The position numbers were made by a program, and so were the translations under genes. 64,000 bases of DNA from Undaria pinnatifida (taxonomy: Eukaryota > Sar > Phaeophyceae > Laminariales > Alariaceae), in assembly GCA_012845835.1 (NCBI GenBank), contig JABAKD010000025.1, positions 23,421,923 through 23,485,922 of the forward strand. The letters are read 5' to 3'. Below, piece after piece: positions 59,115 to 64,000 of the stretch. Under the pieces are notes generated by a model, which had not been told where the DNA came from, did no database searches, and was given only the letters and a program-made list of their open reading frames with translations. How positions within the stretch are numbered: the stretch's first letter is position 1; each line of letters starts with the position of its first letter.

Positions 59115-59635
59115 GCGCCATTGTGCGATACGGTATGGGTATGAGGAGAGCTCGTGCGGTGGTAATAGTGGGTGCCTGCTGGCATGTATGGGGTAAAGGT
59201 TGCTGCCCCGTAGAAAGGGAGGCATTGGGGCTTGTCGTGGACAAAAGTTGAGACTCTTGCTCGGTGTGGCAGGAGAGTACCGAGGTGTTCTCTTACCGTC
59301 TTCTCAATTTTTTTCGTATCTTCTGTTTAGAAAATCGATTCTTGTCACGATTGTTCATATTTCAGTAACTGTCGTTCTGTTTCCCTACGATTGGCAGGAT
59401 ACGATCCTTTTGATATGTGTCATAGTGCGATACAATATGGGTATGCTGAGAGCTCGTACCGTGGTGTGAGTGCGCGGCTGCTGGCACGTATGGGGTAAAG
59501 ATCTTTGCCCCGAGGCTAGGGAGGCTTGGGGGCTCGTGAGTGTAGAAGTTGAGACTCTAGCTCGTAGGGGGAAGGACGGCGCCGAGGTGTTGCCCAACCG
59601 TCTGCGCATCTTTTTCATATTTTCTGTTTCGTTGT
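59115..59635 (+). repeat. Direct duplication of ~210 bp, ~300 bp apart
   Basis: 59117-59330 and 59420-59632 share GTGCGATAC.GTATGGGTATG, GAGAGCTCGT, CTGCTGGCA.GTATGGGGTAA, GAAGTTGAGACTCT and ATATTTTCTGTTT. Non-coding. Confidence 0.75.
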
Positions 59636-59921
59636 ATAAATCTAATATTGTTTATGTTCACACTTGACCATAGTGTTTGTTTATTAGCCCCTACCTTCAC
59701 TCCCCACCTCCCTGCCTCATTTTCCTTCATTGTGCATTCTCCAGTACGTGTTGCTACTTCCGCGTTGTTTTCGCCTATCCCATTCTGTGTTTTACACGTG
59801 GTATTGCCTTGCACCATGACAACTTTGTCGTCATAACCCACCGCGCGGTCAATAGGGTCCTTGGCTTGCTACGCACTCTAGAAGACCTTGATGCTCTAAA
59901 GCACGAACTTCCTTTCTTTGT

Positions 59922-60420
59922 GTGAGTTGGACGTGGCTTTTGCTACGCCCAACTAACTATCTACTCTTCAATATAGCGGACGATTTATCACATTATATAT
60001 ATGAAAGTTGGAGTTGCGTCATGAAAACTAGAAATTTGGACGTGAAGGCTGGCTTTAGCGAATCAGGTCAAATTATGGTTCCAATCATCTCCCTCTGCAC
60101 GTTGCCATTGTCTACATTGACATTTGAAGCTACACATTGTACTCCCCGTATGACCTTTCGATTCAATACATGTCAAAGTAGTGTAGATGTCAAGGGTGTG
60201 CAGTTGCCGATTCGCCTGTGGTTGGCGGTTGCTATTCACCGTAGTCAAAGACAGACGCTCGAGTAGGTCGTCTCTGATTTTCCCACAGAGATGTCTTCAT
60301 GCACGGCGGCCTTTGTGTCGGGCTATGGGTACCTAGGCCTCGTTTATCCGGCCACTTTGTCGTCTATATTACCAAGGATAGGAAATTAAGCCCTCTTGCA
60401 ACGTCTGAGCTAGGACTGTC
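59922..60420 (+). pseudogene. Remnant of a PIF1-like (Helitron) helicase C-terminus
   Basis: The frame reads GVQLPIRLWLAVAIHRSQRQTLE, the diverged form of the PIF1/Helitron motif in which RLAxAMTIxKSQGQTL is typical. It is preceded by IMVPIISL and TFRF, as in Helitron helicases. After a stop (60264-60266) and a frameshift near 60290 the family continues as FMHGGLCVGL and SGHFVVYITK. The GQ of KSQGQT is changed to RQ. The stop and frameshift show it is inactive. No Rep domain or Helitron ends were found. Confidence 0.7.
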
Positions 60421-60846
60421 AGACGGCGTTTACTCTCTTTTACTTCCGGAGTTGGCAGACTGGCAATAACCAGCTTCTCCGCTACTATATGTCGTGCATT
60501 TAATAGATTGAGCATACACGGCGATTCATGAGAGAGTAGAAACAAAGAAATGCGAAGTTGCTTGCAATTCAACGGCGGTTGTGCCCCGATGTTGGCGTAG
60601 AGCGGTCTGCTACTTTCTCTGACATTTCATTTGTACACGTGCTTTTCTTCTTTCTGGGCTACTATTAGAGTTGTCCCCGCAAGGATGGCGTGTACCGTAG
60701 TGGGTGGGGGGACGGCAAATTGATGGATGCCTACGCTGCTGAGATACGACTACAATGGAGAGAGGGATGAAGGGATAATAAAATACCTGGCATGAAAAAT
60801 ACGTACTAATACATGAACAGGTCATCGAATCTCATCCTGGACTTTT

Positions 60847-61095
60847 TTGACAATGAAAGTACACTCCAGCTGTGAGATCAAAGATTTCGTCGAAACTCAT
60901 CTTTGCAAGCTGTGTGTGATACTCCGATCGCGCGCATTACGAGTTGTGTGTCCTCATCAAGGATATAGGTCGGCGACTCCCCTTACAACTACAGTGTAGC
61001 TATCAGGGTCAACAGGGTGATTTTAGTCAGTCTGTGCGCGGAAACTATAAAACCCGTTTCTGAGGGGGACAAAATCTGACAGCTGTGGAGGGAAA
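60847..61095 (+). mobile_element. Family A copy (plus orientation, well preserved)
   Basis: Starts AAAGTACACTCCAGCTGTGA and runs through GTCGGCGACTCCCCTTACAA to ACAAAATCTGACAGCTGT. It is the inverted partner of 41360-41595, about 19 kb away. Confidence 0.85.
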
Positions 61096-61137
61096 TGTAT
61101 CCTTTCATCAAGTGAATCTTGTAAGTCGAATAACCGG

Positions 61138-62260
61138 TGAGGGGGGGGGGGCGGAGTTTTGAAGGACGTGGGGGCCTGGTTTTGATCAAAAACGAGCGGG
61201 TTTGGAGGGGGGGGGGGGGAATTTGTGCATGTAAGCTATAAATCCTGTCAAGGGGATAAATCTGACGGTTTTGGCACCAGTTTATTATTGGGGGGGGGGG
61301 GGGGGTTGGGCGGGGGGGGGGCGTGAGGGGCAGCTCAATATGTGCGTGGAAACTATACATTATTTTGAGGGGATAAATGTGACGGTTTTGGAAGTAATGC
61401 ATCAGTTTATCATGTATATCCTGGGGTAAGTCGTACAATCAGTGAGTAGAGAGAGGGTGGAGTGTTCGAGGGGGTGGGGTTGGGATGGGTTGGGGGGGGC
61501 GGGGGGCGGGGGGGAAGGGGGGGGCGGGGGGGAAGGGGGGGGCGGGGGGAAAGGGGCGGGGGGGGGGGGGGAGAAAGGAAGGGTTTTAGGTGAGGGGTTT
61601 GTTATACGCGTGTGGTGCTAGGTCTAGGCGATGGTGCGGGTGATGGGGAAGAAGGGGGCGTTCGGGGCGGGGGGGGGGGGGGAAGCAGCGGCATGGATGG
61701 CTCCCGAAAGATAATGAGGTGATATCCTGTGCGTGAAGTGTTGTTTAATCTGGCGGATTTCGATATTTGGTGGGGCGTTTGAGTAAAGGAGAACGAGAGG
61801 GGGGGGGGGGGGGGGGGGGAGATTTTTCAGCAGGTTTAGGTCACAATTAATATTCAAATACACTTCGGCTGTGAGATCAAAGATATGTAATGGCTTGTTA
61901 TACGCGTGGTGTTAGGTCTAGGCGATCGTGCGGGTGGTAAGAAAAGAGGGGGCGTTGAAGGGGGGGGGGGGGGGGGGGAGATTTGAAAACTATGTCGTGC
62001 ATGGTCAAAAAGATAATGACGTGATATCAACTGCGTATAGGTGTTTATTACTCTGGCCGATTTCGATTGTGAGTGGGGCGTTTGGACAAACTAGGCGAAA
62101 AGGGGGGGGATCGGGGGAAGGGGGACGGGGGACGGGGGGAAGGTTTTTCTTTTTTATGAACAAGAGGGGTCAGGGGAGGGGAGTGGAGGGCGGGGGCGGG
62201 GGGCGGGACATTTCAATATGTGCGCGGAAACTATAAATCCTCAAAGGGGACAAACCTGAC
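61138..62260. repeat. Family B and G-run DNA, inverted partner of 40.2-42.2 kb
   Basis: Long G-runs (10-20 nt) separated by the reverse complements of family B blocks: GGTGCTAGGTCTAGGCGAT (61615), GATAATGAGGTGATATCCTG, and TTCGGCTGTGAGATCAAAGA (61866). A second unit lies about 300 bp further. The order mirrors 39.9-42.2 kb. Confidence 0.85.
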
Positions 62261-62454
62261 GATTGAAGCGATAAGACATCCCTTTATATCATCTGGCTTG
62301 TAATGTTTACTATTCTAGAAGGTTTGGTGTTCGATGCAGCATGCAACCCAGTGTTTAAGTGTAGTAAATAACGTGTTAAATCTTCATAATTTGTTGTTGT
62401 ATGATACATGGATCGAAAGCTAGAATATTTCATAGAATATTTGTAGTTACCATT

Positions 62455-62795
62455 ATTCTCTGACATCGCTAATTATAAGAAAGAGATACGTATTGTCAAA
62501 TACAATAGGCGAGGTGATGTGGTCATGCACTGTATGTCACCACCATCATACAGTTACCATTATTTTCTGACATCGCTAACTATACGAAAGAGATACGTAT
62601 TGCCAAATACAGCATGCGAGGTGATGTATGTGGCCATGTACTGTCTCCGCCATTGGGCATTAGAGGGAGGGATGCGAATCGTCAGTTTTTATGGAACACG
62701 CTTGGTATACATGCGCTCAATTACGTTACCTCGTTAGTCATACTTGGTATACACGCGCTCAATTACGTTACCTCGTTAGTCATACTTCGCTTGGC
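62455..62795. repeat. Two small tandem duplications
   Basis: 62458-62550 and 62566-62645 repeat CTGACATCGCTAA.TATA, GAAAGAGATACGTATTG and GCGAGGTGATGT (period about 107 bp). 62700-62788 repeats CTTGGTATACA.GCGCTCAAT and TACGTTACCTCGTTAGTCAT (period about 46 bp). Confidence 0.85.
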
Positions 62796-62799
62796 ATAG

Positions 62800-64000
62800 G
62801 TTGGGAGGCGATCATGCAGACGGTACGTACGAAATACTCTACGTAATGGGTTGGTAAGGTTGTTTACCGCAATTTTAACACATCTGCCTGTGCTTCCTTT
62901 TCCAAATTGTTTTTGTCTCAAATAAATGTACGATTTCACGCCTATGATTTTACCTCGCCGATGTGGGGCTCTGCGGTCGTCAATTTTAAGTCATATTGTA
63001 CCGTGTTTTCGCTATACAAACTATGTACCAAAGTATGCCGAGGTGCGCCACACCACTATCGGCCGGCCGCCTTTGCAGGCACCCGACTTGTTGTCGTGCT
63101 ACCCTTCGCACAAGCGTTTCGTCCTTTCGGACACCCGTGACCTGCCAAATAAAGGCCGCCTACATCCAAGCGATGACCATGCGTTCCGTGACCCGCGGTG
63201 GCCTCACCTCGGTGATGTACAAGACACATTGGCAGGGGCTCTCTGAACCATGCTGGGGGTGGGAAACGGACTTCCAACACTCTCGAAACCACATCTGACG
63301 TTACTGGGCGGACCCGCCGGAGCAGCACCGCCCAACCAACCACCTCTACCGCCGAATACGGATCGGGGCGGCACAGCGCTAGCTCTCCCGCAACAACAGG
63401 GATTGTTTCCTAGCGGCGGGCTATGTTTGTGTTCCCGGCACTGATTGTCCCCGCCGCTACCACGACACGGTGAGGGAGCCCACGTTTGGTACGAGGGAGA
63501 CGACGGGTTATAGTGGCTTGGAGAAATCAGCGCGGGTACACCCGAGGACAAGGAATATCTGGTCCGCGTTCTGGCGACCCGGCGACGATTAAGTTTCCTC
63601 TCCCCTAATCGCTCGAAACCACTTCGACGGGAGCCGTACGAAGCTTTTGGTGCCTGCTAGTTAACATCGCCAGCGATTTTCCTCCGGGGATTCTACGTAA
63701 CGTAAATGAGTCTCGAGGCGCTACCGTGGCTAGTTGACGTTCATTCCACCGGTTCTCCTCGAGTGTTCCCCATCGGTGTCTTGGTTATAGGGTTAGACGT
63801 CTTTGGCTTCGGCTTGTTCGCGGTGGTTCGAGCGTTTTTTTACTGGGGTGTGGGGGGGTTCTAACCATTCCTGTTTCTTAGTGCCCCCCCCCCCCCTCCC
63901 CCCCCGCCCTGTGCCGGGCCAGGGGCCGGGTGTTCATGCCACTATCTGAGGCATAGGACTGCCAGCGTTTCGTGTTTGTTCACTTTTTGCCCTGTCGACG
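62800..64000. other. Unassigned right end
   Basis: A plus frame after a TTTGCAG acceptor-like site at 63077 reads FVLSDTRDLPNKGRLHPSDD up to a TGA at 63244-63246, but I recognise no family. C-runs occur at 63885-63905. No supported gene. Confidence 0.3.

Noticed and set aside
1-64000. CRISPR arrays, rRNA genes, integrated giant-virus genes
   Set aside because: No array with regular unique spacers, no rRNA-like conserved blocks, and no viral capsid, polymerase or integrase motif recognised; the tandem arrays have no unique spacers.

Overview
The window looks like nuclear DNA of an intron-rich, repeat-rich eukaryote. Genes are split into short exons (about 60-690 bp) by long GT-AG introns, plus one GC-AG intron. 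Codons are GC-rich, introns carry GTT, GGT, GC-rich and poly-C tracts, and the intergenic DNA is crowded with degenerate transposable elements and satellites. This style resembles a brown alga or another large-genome stramenopile. That is an inference from style only; no marker gene here settles the species.

Layout. (1) 1-17.07 kb, plus strand: one large gene, entered by the window edge on its 5' side. I reconstructed 15 exons, plus one possible 24-nt microexon, by matching intron phases and protein family patterns. The first part is the C-terminal half of a class-V aminotransferase of the cysteine desulfurase superfamily. The second part, after a low-complexity linker, is a complete TtcA-type PP-loop tRNA 2-thiocytidine synthetase core. 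A sulfur donor and a tRNA thiolase therefore appear fused in one polypeptide. Its introns carry a MITE, 5'-truncated LINE fragments and copies of a short SINE-like repeat. (2) 17.1-22.6 kb: no convincing gene; a SINE copy, a 76-bp repeat and a dispersed repeat in inverted copies. (3) 22.6-24.9 kb, minus strand: a two-exon ParA/MinD-type ATPase with an altered Walker A. (4) 25.3-29.4 kb: dispersed family A copies, then a foldback-like structure of 12-bp repeats around a telomere-like core. (5) About 29.6-32.3 kb: a degenerate LINE with recognisable reverse transcriptase motifs, interrupted by a tRNA-derived SINE. (6) 34-42.6 kb: satellites (about 230 bp, then about 210 bp x 16), family A copies, and family B units with long C runs. 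(7) 42.99-47.24 kb, plus strand: start of a secreted-protein gene with a signal-peptide exon, a 3.76-kb intron and a discoidin-like domain exon. (8) 47.3-57.7 kb: mostly unassigned, with a few doubtful open frames. (9) 57.8-62.8 kb: a 45-bp minisatellite, a Helitron-type helicase remnant, inverted partners of the 39-42 kb repeats, and small tandem duplications. (10) 62.8-64 kb: nothing firmly assigned.

How it fits together: the only clear cellular functions are tRNA sulfur modification (fusion gene), a ParA-type ATPase of unknown role and one secreted protein. Most of the rest is mobile DNA. A LINE with a C-rich tail, two SINE types, a MITE, a foldback element and a Helitron remnant make this a dense record of transposition. 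All gene models are conceptual splices made by eye and would need transcript evidence.
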